A stretch of 64,000 bases of DNA from Actinomadura rupiterrae (GCF_024172125.1 NZ_JAMZEA010000013.1:240662-304661), one strand, 5' to 3'. Shown: positions 50,388-58,928, numbered from the stretch's first letter. The notes: a model not told the origin generated them from the sequence alone. Numbers and translations: made by a program.

Positions 50388-50445
50388 GTTCGCCGGGCGG
50401 TAACGACTTCACCCGGCGGCACAGAGTTCATCAGGCGGCACTGAG
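50370..50445. repeat. 19-bp tandem array spanning the stop of the secreted protein gene
   Basis: Four copies of TTCGCCAGGCGGCACTGAG (50370-50388, 50389-50407, 50408-50426, 50427-50445) with substitutions. TGAG is kept in copies 1 and 4; copy 2 has TAA nearby. The first TGA is the real stop. Confidence 0.88.
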
Positions 50446-50476
50446 CCGGGGTGGTGGCGCGGCGCCCGCGGGTGAA

Positions 50477-50495
50477 TACTGAACGTCGTTCGGTA
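50477..50495. promoter_or_regulatory. operator-like palindrome upstream of the aldehyde dehydrogenase
   Basis: TACTGAACG, T, CGTTCGGTA: eight of nine positions pair. It ends 21 bases before the aldehyde dehydrogenase ATG, a normal place for a TetR-type operator. Confidence 0.6.
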
Positions 50496-50516
50496 GGCGC
50501 CGAGGTGGGAGGTTCC

Positions 50517-51923
50517 ATGGCCGGGTACACGATGACGGTCGGCGGCGAGGCGGCCCAGACGTCCGCGACGTTCGGGGTGGTCGATCCGTCCACCGGGGAG
50601 GTGGCCGAGCGGGCGCCCGACGCGAGCCGGGACCAGCTCGACGCGGCCTTCGCCGCTGCCGCCGCGGCCTACGGGCCCTGGCGCGCGGACGAGAAGGCGC
50701 GCCGCGAGGCGCTGCGCGCGGCGGCCGACGTGCTGTTCGCGCGGTCCGCCGAGATCGGCGCGGTGATCACGCTGGAGCAGGGCAAGCCGCTGCAGGACGC
50801 GACGATGGAGGCGGTCGGCGCCGGGGTCTGGCTGAAGTACTTCGCCGACCTGGAGCTGCCGCGCGAGGTCATCCAGGACGACGACGCGGCGTTCGTCGAG
50901 GTCGTGCGCCGCCCGCTGGGCGTCGTCGCGGCGATCACGCCGTGGAACTTCCCGCTGCTGCTGGCCGCGTGGAAGCTCGGCCCGGCGCTGCTGGCGGGCA
51001 ACACCGTCGTGCTCAAGCCGTCCCCGTACACGCCGCTGTCGAGCCTGCTGCTCGGCGAGGCGCTGCGGGACGTGCTGCCGCCCGGCGTGCTGAACGTGGT
51101 GAGCGGCGGCGACGACCTGGGCGCGTGGATGACGTCCCACCCCGTCCCGCGGAAGATCAGCTTCACCGGGTCGGTCGCGACCGGCAAGCGCGTCGCCGCG
51201 GCCGCCGCGCCCGACCTCAAGCGCGTGACGCTGGAGCTGGGCGGCAACGACCCGGCGATCCTGCTGGACGACGTGGACCCGGCGGCCGTCGCCGACAAGC
51301 TGTTCGGCGCCGCGTTCATGAACAACGGCCAGGTCTGCTCGGCGGTCAAGCGCGTCTACGCGCCCGAGGCGATCTACGACGACGTGGTGGAGGCGCTGGC
51401 CGCGCGGGCGCGCGAGGCGAAGGTCGGCGCGGGCACCGACGAGGGCGTGCAGTTCGGTCCGATCAACAACCGGCCGCAGTTCGAGCGGGTGTCGGAGCTG
51501 GTCGCCGACGCGCTCGCGGGCGGCGCGAAGGCGGCGGCGGGCGGGCGTCCGCTGGACCGTCCCGGCTACTTCTTCGAGCCGACGATCCTCGCGGGCGCCC
51601 AGGACGGCACCCGGATCGTCGACGAGGAGCAGTTCGGCCCCGCGCTGCCGGTCGTCGCCTACCGCGACCTGGACGAGGCGATCGCGCGCGCCAACGGTAC
51701 GCACTTCGGCCTGTCCGGATCGGTCTGGGGCGGCGACGCCGACCGCGCGGCCGAGATCGCCGGACGGCTCGAATGCGGCACGTCCTGGGTCAACACCCAC
51801 CTCGCGCTCGCCCCGCACCAGCCGTTCGGCGGGTTCAAGTGGAGCGGCGTCGGCGTCGAGAACGGCCCGTGGGGGCTGCACGGCTTCACCGAGCTGCAGG
51901 TCGTCCACCGCGCCAAGGGCTGA
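50517..51923 (+). CDS. aldehyde dehydrogenase family protein
   Basis: A 468-residue NAD(P)-dependent dehydrogenase oxidising aldehydes to acids. Motifs: ITPWNFPLLLAAWKLGPAL, VLKPSPYTPLSS, FTGSVATGKRV, the general base in LELGGNDPAILL (about E240) and the nucleophile in NNGQVCSAVKRV (about C273). GGGAGGTTCC precedes the ATG at 50517; the upstream in-frame GTG is inside repeat sequence. The 3' end is duplicated together with the stop. Confidence 0.93.
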   Translation: MAGYTMTVGGEAAQTSATFGVVDPSTGEVAERAPDASRDQLDAAFAAAAAAYGPWRADEKARREALRAAADVLFARSAEIGAVITLEQGKPLQDATMEAVGAGVWLKYFADLELPREVIQDDDAAFVEVVRRPLGVVAAITPWNFPLLLAAWKLGPALLAGNTVVLKPSPYTPLSSLLLGEALRDVLPPGVLNVVSGGDDLGAWMTSHPVPRKISFTGSVATGKRVAAAAAPDLKRVTLELGGNDPAILLDDVDPAAVADKLFGAAFMNNGQVCSAVKRVYAPEAIYDDVVEALAARAREAKVGAGTDEGVQFGPINNRPQFERVSELVADALAGGAKAAAGGRPLDRPGYFFEPTILAGAQDGTRIVDEEQFGPALPVVAYRDLDEAIARANGTHFGLSGSVWGGDADRAAEIAGRLECGTSWVNTHLALAPHQPFGGFKWSGVGVENGPWGLHGFTELQVVHRAKG

Positions 51924-51947
51924 CCCGCCGCGCCAAGGGGTGACCCG
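51908..51947. repeat. 20-bp tandem duplication spanning the aldehyde dehydrogenase stop
   Basis: Copies at 51908-51927 and 51928-51947 differ at one base. Each contains a TGA (51921 and 51941); the first is the stop. Confidence 0.92.
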
Positions 51948-52092
51948 CCGGGCGCGGTTCCCGCCCCGTCCCGCACGGGGCGGGAACCGAGTCCGGAAAG
52001 TGACGCGGCCGCTACTGGCGGCGTGCGGCCGAGATGGGATCATGTGCGGCGAGGCGGCGGGAGCACGCCAGACCCGACTGTGGAGGGCCCGG

Positions 52093-52842
52093 ATGAGCAC
52101 GTGGGACGTGATGCGCCAGGACGACATCGGCAACGAGTTCCGGGTGGCGGGCTTCGACTCGCGCATCTCGGCGCTCGCCCGCGTCCTGGTGCTGGAGAGC
52201 GGCGTCCCGCACAAGCAGCACTACTGGGTCGGCGGCCCGGACGAGCCGATGCTGCGCACCAACCGCGAGCTGTACCTGCACTTCCTGCAACTCGGGCAGG
52301 AGGCGCGGTCGGCGTCGTGGTCGCTGTCGGCGTTCCTGCGCGCGCTGTGGAAGGTGAGCACCCCCCTGCGGGACCGTTCCGACCTGGAGCCGGACGACGT
52401 CGCCGCGATGTTCACCGCCGCCGCGCTCACCGCGCCGCCGCCGTTCGACCCCGCCTGGCGCAGCAAGGACCTGGCCCTGTCCGGCGACGAGCCGGCCGAC
52501 CACGCCGACTGGGAGCGCGTCCTGCTGTCCCAGCTCGCCGACCTTGAGGACTTCGCCGACCAGCCGCCCGGCCAGGGCGCCCGCTTCGGCGTGGACGCGC
52601 CGCGCCCGCCCGGCTCCGGCCGCCGCGCCACCCCGGCCCGCTGGTACAACTTCGACCCGGCCACCTACCTGGAGTGCGCGGTCGCGGGCAGCGTCGGCGG
52701 CTGGGACGCCGCCGACGGCGCGCGCGTCCCGCTGGCCGGCGCGTCCGCCGACGCCCCGGCGCGCTCCTACGTCCGCGACATCACCGCCATGTCCTGGGCG
52801 GACCTCGCCCGCATCGCGGTCTGCGGCCAGATGTACCAATAA
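52093..52842 (+). CDS. conserved actinobacterial hypothetical protein
   Basis: A 249-residue soluble protein: STWDVMRQDDIGNEFRVAGF, RVLVLESGVPHKQHYWVGG, then a Pro-rich stretch and a C-terminal AMSWADLARIAVCGQMYQ. The start resembles the SPOR-like small proteins annotated only as hypothetical in streptomycetes. No catalytic motif is evident. GGAGGG precedes the ATG. It lies 119 bp upstream of the ECF sigma gene and might share its control. Confidence 0.7.
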   Translation: MSTWDVMRQDDIGNEFRVAGFDSRISALARVLVLESGVPHKQHYWVGGPDEPMLRTNRELYLHFLQLGQEARSASWSLSAFLRALWKVSTPLRDRSDLEPDDVAAMFTAAALTAPPPFDPAWRSKDLALSGDEPADHADWERVLLSQLADLEDFADQPPGQGARFGVDAPRPPGSGRRATPARWYNFDPATYLECAVAGSVGGWDAADGARVPLAGASADAPARSYVRDITAMSWADLARIAVCGQMYQ

Positions 52843-52961
52843 CCCTCGCCACCAGGCAGAACACCGGCGCCCGGCGTCCGGTGGCCTGCCCGCGCGCCCG
52901 GATGCGAAGAAACCCGGGAGATCGGCCAACAACAGGGTGACCGTGACCTGAAGGGACGCCG

Positions 52962-53552
52962 ATGACAGCACCTCCCGAGGCGGGCGAAGTGGTCGGAGAC
53001 GCCGGACTCGTCGCCTCGTCCGTGCACGAGCCCGAGGGCTTCGCGCTGGTGTACGACCGCTACTTCGACGACATCCACCGCTACCTGGCGGCGCGGCTCG
53101 GCCGCGAGACCGCCGACGACCTCGCGGCCGAGACGTTCCTCATCGCCTTCCGCCGCCGCGCCGACTTCGACCCGTCGCGCGGCTCGTCCGTCCGGCCGTG
53201 GCTGTACGGGATCGCCACCAACCTGGTGTCGCACCACCGCCGCACCGAGCAGCGGCGGCTGAAGGCGATGAGCCGGATGGACGCGGAGTACGCCATCGAC
53301 GGCCACGAAGAGCGGGTGACCGCGCGCGTCGCCGCCGAGACGCTGCGCCCGGACCTGGTGAAGGCCATGCGCGCGCTCTCACCGGGCGAGCGGGACGTCG
53401 TATTCCTTTCCGCACTGGGCGGCCTCGGCTACGAGGACATCGCCCAAGCGCTCGGGATCCCGACCGGCACCGTCGGATCCCGCCTCAACCGCGCCCGCGC
53501 CCGACTCCGCCGCGCGCTGGGCGACCAGACCCTGCGCTCCGAGGAGGCCTGA
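52962..53552 (+). CDS. ECF-type RNA polymerase sigma factor
   Basis: A 196-residue sigma-70 family protein. Region 2 is FALVYDRYFDDIHRYLAARLG to ETFLIAFRRRADFD with PWLYGIATNLVSHHRR; region 4 is LSPGERDVVFLSALGGLGYEDIAQALGIPTGTVGSRLNRAR. Its stop overlaps the start of the CU044_5270-family gene (ATGA), the arrangement of sigma/anti-sigma-like pairs. Confidence 0.93.
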   Translation: MTAPPEAGEVVGDAGLVASSVHEPEGFALVYDRYFDDIHRYLAARLGRETADDLAAETFLIAFRRRADFDPSRGSSVRPWLYGIATNLVSHHRRTEQRRLKAMSRMDAEYAIDGHEERVTARVAAETLRPDLVKAMRALSPGERDVVFLSALGGLGYEDIAQALGIPTGTVGSRLNRARARLRRALGDQTLRSEEA

Positions 53553-54739
53553 TGGACGAGATGACGCTGATCGAGCAGGTCTTCGCCGAGCCGAAGCCCG
53601 ACGCCGAGGTCGCCGCAGCCGGCCGCGCGCGCCTCCTGGAGGCGGCCGGAGCCGCCGAGCCGCCCCCGCTCCGCCGGCCGGGGACGCGCGCACTGCGCCG
53701 GCCGGGGACGCGCGCACTGCGCCGGCCGGGGACGCGCGCACTTCGGATGCGGGGGGCCGGGCTACTGCCCGTCGCGGCAGCGGGTACCGCAGTGGCGCTC
53801 ACGGCAGGCGCGCTGGCCATGGTGACAGGCGACGGCTCGGGACGCGCGCCGGTCCCGCCCGAGTTCCAGGCCCGGCGCGTCCTGCTCGCCGCGGCCACCA
53901 AGTCCGCGGCGGCCTCGGCGAAGGGGCGCTACTACACGTTCGCGACCGAGCGCGGCCGGACGGAGACGATCGGGCGGCCGGACCACCGCTTCAAGGTCAT
54001 GCGGCGGAGCGTCTCGCAGGACTGGTACGCCCTGGCGCCCGGCGGCACCGGCTGGTCGACCTGGCAGGACGTCGGCGCCCGTCCCCTGACCCCGGCGGAC
54101 GACGCGGCATGGCGTGCCGCGGGCAGCCCGGCACAGGTGCCGGTCTGCTCCACTCCCAGTCGGGGGCCCCGCCCGGGCCGCATCGGGGGCCCGGAGGCCG
54201 ACGGGCCCAAGAAGCCCGACGTGTGCGAACTGATCAGCATGCGGCCGGTGCCCGGTCGCGGCTGGCCGATGGTCAGCGAACCCGGCGCGTGGCGGCAGGC
54301 TCCGCGGGGGCTGGACATTCCGAGGCTGTCCCACGACCCGGCGACTCTGCGCGGGCAACTGCTGGCCTGGACCCGCGCGGACGGGCTCATGGGTCCGGTG
54401 GAGGGCGACTCCGCCCAGCTCTGGGCGGCGGCCATGTACATCATCGCCTCGTCGATCGGGCCGGTGCCGGCCGGGCTGCGGGCCGCGACCTACCGCGTGC
54501 TCGCCGATCTGCCGGACGTCCGCTCGCTCGGCACCGTCACCGACCGGAGGGGACGGCGCGGCGAGGCCCTCACCCGCATCGGAAGGGAGAGCGAGGGAGT
54601 CGGCCCGGGCACCAACCGGCTCGTGATCGACCCGAGGACCGGAGCCCCGCTGGAAAGCAGCAGCACCGGCAAGGACTCCGAGGACTACGACCTGATCCTC
54701 ACGTGCGGGTACACCGACGAGGCCCCGCCCTCCAGGTGA
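53552..54739 (+). CDS. CU044_5270 family protein (sigma-associated membrane protein)
   Basis: A 395-residue protein with a cytoplasmic N-terminus, one membrane span at about residues 68-90 (LLPVAAAGTAVALTAGALAM) and an extracytoplasmic domain of 300 residues (GRYYTFATERG, ISMRPVPGRGWPM, RAATYRVLADLPDVRSLGTV, LVIDPRTGAPLES). Members follow ECF sigma genes in actinomycetes and are presumed to act as anti-sigma or signal-sensing partners. The juxtamembrane part carries three exact RRPGTRAL repeats. Confidence 0.83.
   Translation: MDEMTLIEQVFAEPKPDAEVAAAGRARLLEAAGAAEPPPLRRPGTRALRRPGTRALRRPGTRALRMRGAGLLPVAAAGTAVALTAGALAMVTGDGSGRAPVPPEFQARRVLLAAATKSAAASAKGRYYTFATERGRTETIGRPDHRFKVMRRSVSQDWYALAPGGTGWSTWQDVGARPLTPADDAAWRAAGSPAQVPVCSTPSRGPRPGRIGGPEADGPKKPDVCELISMRPVPGRGWPMVSEPGAWRQAPRGLDIPRLSHDPATLRGQLLAWTRADGLMGPVEGDSAQLWAAAMYIIASSIGPVPAGLRAATYRVLADLPDVRSLGTVTDRRGRRGEALTRIGRESEGVGPGTNRLVIDPRTGAPLESSSTGKDSEDYDLILTCGYTDEAPPSR
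53672..53743 (+). repeat. three 24-bp coding repeats (RRPGTRAL) before the membrane span
   Basis: Units 53672-53695, 53696-53719 and 53720-53743 are identical except for the last base. They add a basic 24-residue segment at the cytoplasmic face of the membrane helix. Confidence 0.92.
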
Positions 54740-54746
54740 GAACGGC

Positions 54747-54778
54747 CCCCGGCCCGGCCCGGCGCGTCCGGGCCGGGG
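54747..54778. terminator. hairpin between convergent genes
   Basis: CCCCGGCCCGG and CCGGGCCGGGG (11 bp perfect) around a 10-base loop; no U-tract. Confidence 0.6.
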
Positions 54779-54787
54779 CACGCGCGT

Positions 54788-55663
54788 TCAGGACGTGTGG
54801 TCGGTGGCGATGGTCTCGAAGGTCTTCATGTCGGCGTCCCAGTCGGAGTCGGGGCGCGGCCAGTGCAGGACGATGTCGGTGATGCCGAGTTCGGCGTAGC
54901 GGCCGGACAGGTCGGCGTAGGACTCGGACGAGTCGAGCCACGGCTCGTCGGTGAAGCCGGTCAGCAGCAGGCGGCGCTGCGCGGCCGGGTCGCGGCCCTC
55001 GGACTCGCACGCTTCGTCCAGCTGGCCGAGCTGGATGCGGACCAGCTCGTACGGGTCGTCCGACTGCGGGCCGTTGGCGGTGGTGACCCAGCCCTCGCCG
55101 TAGCGGGCGGCCAGGCGCATGCCGCGCGGGCCGCCGCCCGCGATGAAGAACGGGACGCGCGGGCGCTGGACGCAGCCGTCGCCGACGCGGAACTCCTGCG
55201 CGCTGTAGTACTCGCCGTCGTAGCTGGTCTCGGGGCCGCGCAGCGCGAGGTCGAGCAGCTCCACCCACTCGGCGAGGCGGCCGGCGCGCTCGCCCGGCGT
55301 CCAGTCGGGGCCGCCCAGAAGGCCGCCGTCGGAGGTACGGGACGTGCCGCCCGCGCCGATCCCGGCGGTGTAGCGGCCGCCGCTGATGTCGTCGATGGTG
55401 CGGATCGCGTGCGCGGTCGGGACGGGGTGCCGGAAGTTCGGCGAGGTCACCAGCGTGCCGAGCCAGACGCGCGAGGTGACCGCGGCGGCCGCGGCGAGCG
55501 TGGTGTAGCCGTCGTACCAGGGCGTGTGGCCCCGCCAGGCCGTGTGGTCGTAGACCCAGGCGGTGTCGAAGCCGAGCTCCTCCGCGCGCCGGAACAGCTC
55601 GCCGGTCTCCGGCCAGGACTGGATCGGCCACATCACGGTGCCGAGCCGCGGTGCGTTCGCCAC
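54788..55663 (-). CDS. LLM class flavin/F420-dependent oxidoreductase
   Basis: A 291-residue luciferase-like TIM-barrel oxidoreductase: FRRAEELGFDTAWVYDHTAW, VWLGTLVTSPNFRHPVPTA, IDDISGGRYTAGIGAGG, PFFIAGGGPRGMRLAARYGEGW. The SGGR and GxGxG features fit F420 users of actinomycetes more than FMN luciferases, but cofactor choice is inferred. The GTG at 55663 follows GGGGGGAG. Confidence 0.88.
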   Translation of the reverse strand: MANAPRLGTVMWPIQSWPETGELFRRAEELGFDTAWVYDHTAWRGHTPWYDGYTTLAAAAAVTSRVWLGTLVTSPNFRHPVPTAHAIRTIDDISGGRYTAGIGAGGTSRTSDGGLLGGPDWTPGERAGRLAEWVELLDLALRGPETSYDGEYYSAQEFRVGDGCVQRPRVPFFIAGGGPRGMRLAARYGEGWVTTANGPQSDDPYELVRIQLGQLDEACESEGRDPAAQRRLLLTGFTDEPWLDSSESYADLSGRYAELGITDIVLHWPRPDSDWDADMKTFETIATDHTS

Positions 55664-55752
55664 GTCGCTCCCCCCTTGTCACGATCGCCGCCGGTGCGTC
55701 CCGGCGTGCCGCCCCATCCCATCATCCGCCACCGACACTCCGGGCACCGGCC

Positions 55753-55794
55753 GGTCAGCGGCGGGCGGTCAGCGGCGGGCGGTCAGCGGCGCAG
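55753..55794. repeat. 14-bp tandem array spanning the PucR stop
   Basis: Three copies of GGTCAGCGGCGGGC (55753-55766, 55767-55780, 55781-55794), the last diverging in three bases where it codes for the final residues. Each copy contains the stop complement TCA; the functional stop is at 55783. Confidence 0.9.
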
Positions 55795-57006
55795 CCAGGT
55801 GCGCAGGGCCCACCACCAGTGCGCGGTGTGCGCGACCGACTCGGCGGTCAGCGGACGGCCGGTGAGTTCGCGCAGGCGGCGCAGCCGGTACTTCACGGTG
55901 TTGCCGTGGACGTGCAGGGCGGCGGCGGTCGGTTCGATGCGGGAGCCGTGGTCCAGGTAGGCGAGGGCGGTCTCGGCGAGTTCGCGGTGGAACGGGTCGC
56001 GGGGGTCGAGGGCTTGTAGCAGGCCATCGGCGAGCAGGCGGCCGAGGTCGGGCTCGCCGTCGGTGGCGGTCAGCAGGGCCAGGTCGTCCAGGCGCCGGAG
56101 ACCGGTGAGCCCGGCGCGCGTCCCTGCCGCGAGGGCGCGCCGCGCCAGCGCGTACATCGGCGCCACCTCCGCGGGACGCCGCGCCGGCGCGGCCACCATC
56201 AGCGGCACCTCCGCACCCGGGTGGGAGGCCGGGGCGGGCGATTCGCGCGGGCGCGCACCGAGGGCAGACGGCTCGGATCGGCGCGCACCGAGGGTGGACG
56301 GTTCGGGCGGGCGAGAAGCGAGGGCTGAGGGGGCGGGGAGGCGGGCGACGAGGGCTACCATCCGGCCGTCCACCAGCGCGGACAGGCCGGGCCCCGCCTC
56401 GGTAAGCGCGCGCTCCAGCCGGGAAGCCACGGACGGGTCGCTCACATCGGAGACGACGCAGTGGTAGGCGGTCGACGGGTCGAGCGGTGCCGGACGCGGC
56501 GTGTGCTCGCCGTGCAGGACGCGGCGCAGCAGCTGGGCGTGGCCCTCGCGGGTGGTCCGGGCCATCTCCAGCTCGGCGGTGCGGTGCGCATGCACCATCC
56601 GGTGGACCAGGGCGGTCGTCACGCCGTCGATCGCGGTCAGGCCGTCCAGCAGGACGCCGTCCGGGACGCCTTGGCGGCGGCCCTCCCCGGTCAGGCGGCG
56701 CACGAGGTATTCGCGGCCGGCCTGGAAGCCGTCCAGCAGCGCGGCGACCGGGACGCCCTGCCGGGCGCGGTCGGAGCCGAGCCGTCCGGCGGCGTCCAGC
56801 GCGGCCGGGTCGGCCTCGCCGGTGCCGGTGGCCAGGCTGGCCAGCACGCCCTCGATCAGCGCCCGGACGTGCCGCCGGACCTCCGCCTCGGGCAGCTCGC
56901 CGACCTGGGCGGAGCGGGCGCGGGCGGCGGCGACGGTCGCGTCCAGCAGGGACGGGTCGGACGCGCCGTCCAGCAGCAGCCGCAGGTAGCGGTCGGGTTC
57001 CTCCAC
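55783..57006 (-). CDS. PucR-type helix-turn-helix regulator
   Basis: About 407 residues. The C-terminal helix-turn-helix is PucR/CdaR type (LAETALAYLDHGSRIEPTAA, ALHVHGNTVKYRLRRLRELTG). The N-terminal half is a helical RsbRD-like domain (VRRHVRALIEGVLASLA, GFQAGREYLVRRL). A Pro/Arg-rich repetitive segment (about 56190-56340) interrupts the middle. I prefer the GTG at 57006; a TTG at 57030 would put the start inside a perfect palindrome. It is divergent from the aldolase gene, a probable target. Confidence 0.85.
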   Translation of the reverse strand: MEEPDRYLRLLLDGASDPSLLDATVAAARARSAQVGELPEAEVRRHVRALIEGVLASLATGTGEADPAALDAAGRLGSDRARQGVPVAALLDGFQAGREYLVRRLTGEGRRQGVPDGVLLDGLTAIDGVTTALVHRMVHAHRTAELEMARTTREGHAQLLRRVLHGEHTPRPAPLDPSTAYHCVVSDVSDPSVASRLERALTEAGPGLSALVDGRMVALVARLPAPSALASRPPEPSTLGARRSEPSALGARPRESPAPASHPGAEVPLMVAAPARRPAEVAPMYALARRALAAGTRAGLTGLRRLDDLALLTATDGEPDLGRLLADGLLQALDPRDPFHRELAETALAYLDHGSRIEPTAAALHVHGNTVKYRLRRLRELTGRPLTAESVAHTAHWWWALRTWLRR

Positions 57007-57013
57007 CCCTTCA

Positions 57014-57030
57014 TTGTCCGCTACGGACAA
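57014..57030. promoter_or_regulatory. TTGTCCG-CTA-CGGACAA palindrome between pucR-type and aldolase genes
   Basis: A perfect 17-bp dyad just upstream of the regulator's GTG and about 92 bp before the aldolase ATG; well placed for autoregulation by the PucR-type protein. Confidence 0.65.
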
Positions 57031-57121
57031 CGGGGTCCGCCCGCATTGGGCCCGGCCGGGCTAGGCGAGCGGGGTAAGGGTGCGCTTTGGTGGGGGTGTA
57101 GCCAACCCCGAGGAGTCGCCG

Positions 57122-57922
57122 ATGTCGGCCGAGGAAGAGTTCCTGGACAAGATGCTGCCGGCGAAGGACCTGATCTTCCGCCTGCCGGAGACGTTCGCGA
57201 CGGTCGAGGAGGAGCGGCGGCACCGCAAGGAGCGGCTCACCGCGGCGCTGCGGATCTTCGGCAAGTTCGGCTTCGAGGAGGGCGTGGCCGGGCACATCAC
57301 CGCCCGCGACCCGGAGCTGACCGACCACTTCTGGGTCAACCCGTTCGGGATGTCGTTCAAGCACATCAAGGTCAGCGACCTGATCCTGGTGAACCACACC
57401 GGCCAGGTCGTCGAGGGCCGCTACCCGGTGAACGAGGCCGCGTTCGCGATCCACTCGCAGGTCCACCAGGCCCGCCCGGGTGTCGTGGCCGCCGCGCACA
57501 GCCACTCCACCTACGGCCGCGCGATCTCGGCGCTCGGCCAGAAGCTGGAGCCGATCACCCAGGACGTGTGCGCGTTCTACGAGGACCACGGGCTGTTCGA
57601 CGACTACACCGGCGTCGTCACCGACGTCGAGGAGGGCAAGCGGATCGCCGCGGCCCTCGGCGACCACAAGGCCGTGATCCTGCGCAACCACGGCCTGCTG
57701 ACGGTCGGCGACTCGGTGGACGCAGCCGCCTGGTGGTTCATCACCATGGAGCGCTCCTGCCAGGTGCAGCTGCTCGCCAAGGCCGCCGGGCAGGTCGTCC
57801 ACATCAGCAAGGAGAACGCCGAGCTCACGCACCAGCAGCTCGGCAACGACCTGGTCGCCTGGATCAACTACCAGCCGCTGTACGACCAGATCACCCGCGA
57901 GCAGCCCGACCTGTTCGACTGA
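57122..57922 (+). CDS. class II aldolase/adducin family protein
   Basis: A 266-residue zinc-dependent aldolase-fold protein: EEGVAGHITARDPELTDHFW, VNEAAFAIHSQVHQARP, the metal histidines in AAAHSHSTYGRA and ILRNHGLLTVG. Fuculose-phosphate aldolases and epimerases share this fold, but the longer N-terminus places it in the uncharacterised aldolase/adducin group found in actinomycetes. AGGAG precedes the ATG at 57122. Confidence 0.88.
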   Translation: MSAEEEFLDKMLPAKDLIFRLPETFATVEEERRHRKERLTAALRIFGKFGFEEGVAGHITARDPELTDHFWVNPFGMSFKHIKVSDLILVNHTGQVVEGRYPVNEAAFAIHSQVHQARPGVVAAAHSHSTYGRAISALGQKLEPITQDVCAFYEDHGLFDDYTGVVTDVEEGKRIAAALGDHKAVILRNHGLLTVGDSVDAAAWWFITMERSCQVQLLAKAAGQVVHISKENAELTHQQLGNDLVAWINYQPLYDQITREQPDLFD

Positions 57923-57942
57923 CGGGCGTTCCGGTCCGTCTG

Positions 57943-57981
57943 GGGCCCGGTTCCGGTGGGCGCGCCACCGGAACCGGGCCC
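57943..57981. terminator. 17-bp perfect hairpin between convergent genes
   Basis: GGGCCCGGTTCCGGTGG, loop GCGCG, CCACCGGAACCGGGCCC, then TGTTGTC on the plus strand. It serves the aldolase and probably also the MarR gene. Confidence 0.8.
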
Positions 57982-57986
57982 TGTTG

Positions 57987-58463
57987 TCATTGCGGCTCGC
58001 TGGGGGCGGCCACGTCCTCCTGGTGGTCCAGGACGCGGCGGAGCATGCCGGTGAAGGCCGCGCGCTCGGACGGGTCGAGCGGCGCGAGCAGGTCGGCGTC
58101 CAGGTCGGCGGCGCGGGCGGCCACGGCGTCCAGTTCCGCGAGGCCCTCGGGGGTGAGGGCGATGATGTAGCGGCGGCGGTCGGACGGGTCGCGGTCGCGG
58201 CGCAGCAGGCCGCGCTCCTCCAGGACGCCGACGACGTCCACCAGGTCGCTGGGGTCGATGCCGAGGCGCGCGCCGAGGTCGCGCTGCGAGGGCGGGCCCG
58301 CCGAGTCGTCCAGCGCGGACAACACGGCGAAGTGCCAGAGGCCGAGGCCGTGGCCGTCCATCATGCGGGCCATCCGGGCTCGGCCGAGTCGTCCAGCGCG
58401 GGCCAGGACGTAGGTGGTGACGTCCAGCATCCGGGGCGGGGTACGGCGCGCGGGTCGGTCCAT
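57987..58463 (-). CDS. MarR family regulator
   Basis: A 158-residue winged-helix repressor: WHFAVLSALDDSAGPPSQRDL, ARLGIDPSDLVDVVGVLEERGL and the wing RDRDPSDRRRYIIALTPEG. The ATG at 58463 lies 6 bases after TACTAT (leaderless). A 24-bp inverted repeat lies between it and the divergent VOC gene, a classic autoregulatory arrangement. Confidence 0.9.
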   Translation of the reverse strand: MDRPARRTPPRMLDVTTYVLARAGRLGRARMARMMDGHGLGLWHFAVLSALDDSAGPPSQRDLGARLGIDPSDLVDVVGVLEERGLLRRDRDPSDRRRYIIALTPEGLAELDAVAARAADLDADLLAPLDPSERAAFTGMLRRVLDHQEDVAAPSEPQ

Positions 58464-58485
58464 GTCCCTATAGTAGGGGCCAGTC

Positions 58486-58509
58486 AATCATTGGCTATGA
58501 CCAACGATT
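58486..58509. promoter_or_regulatory. MarR operator candidate
   Basis: AATCATTGG, 6 bases, CCAACGATT: 8 of 9 positions pair. It lies 22 bp upstream of the MarR start and 17 bp upstream of the VOC start. Confidence 0.7.
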
Positions 58510-58526
58510 AGGAACCGAGGACCGCC

Positions 58527-58928
58527 ATGGACCTGCTCTACCCCCGCCTGCTGGTGGACGACTTCGACGCCTGCGCCCGCTTCTACACCGCCGCCCTGCG
58601 CGAGCTGCTCGGCGTCGAGCCGGTGAAGGTGATCCCCGAGGCCCGCTACGCCAACTGGGACCTCAACGGCGAGGCCGTCCTGTCGCTGTTCGGGCGCGCG
58701 GCCATCGCCGCCGTCGCCGGAACCTCCGGCCAACCCGCCACCTCCGGCCAGGACCGCTCGATGCTGGTGTTCAAGGTGGACGACGTGGACGCCGCCACCG
58801 CCGCGCTGGAGGCCCTCGGCGCGCCGGTCGTCGCGGCTCCGGCGGACCGTCCCGAGTGGGGTCCGGGGCTGCGCTCGGCGCACCTGCGCGACCCCGACGG
58901 CAACCTGCTGGAACTCCAGTCCTACTGA
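58527..58928 (+). CDS. VOC family protein (glyoxalase/bleomycin-resistance fold)
   Basis: A 133-residue single-domain VOC protein: MDLLYPRLLVDDFDACARFY, MLVFKVDDVDAATAALEALG and the terminal LRDPDGNLLELQSY. It could be a small dioxygenase, lyase or ligand-binding resistance protein. It is divergent from, and probably repressed by, the MarR regulator. Confidence 0.87.
   Translation: MDLLYPRLLVDDFDACARFYTAALRELLGVEPVKVIPEARYANWDLNGEAVLSLFGRAAIAAVAGTSGQPATSGQDRSMLVFKVDDVDAATAALEALGAPVVAAPADRPEWGPGLRSAHLRDPDGNLLELQSY

Noticed and set aside
53672..53743. Three 24-bp repeats as a possible CRISPR array
   Set aside because: There are no spacers between units, and the repeats are in frame within a coding sequence.
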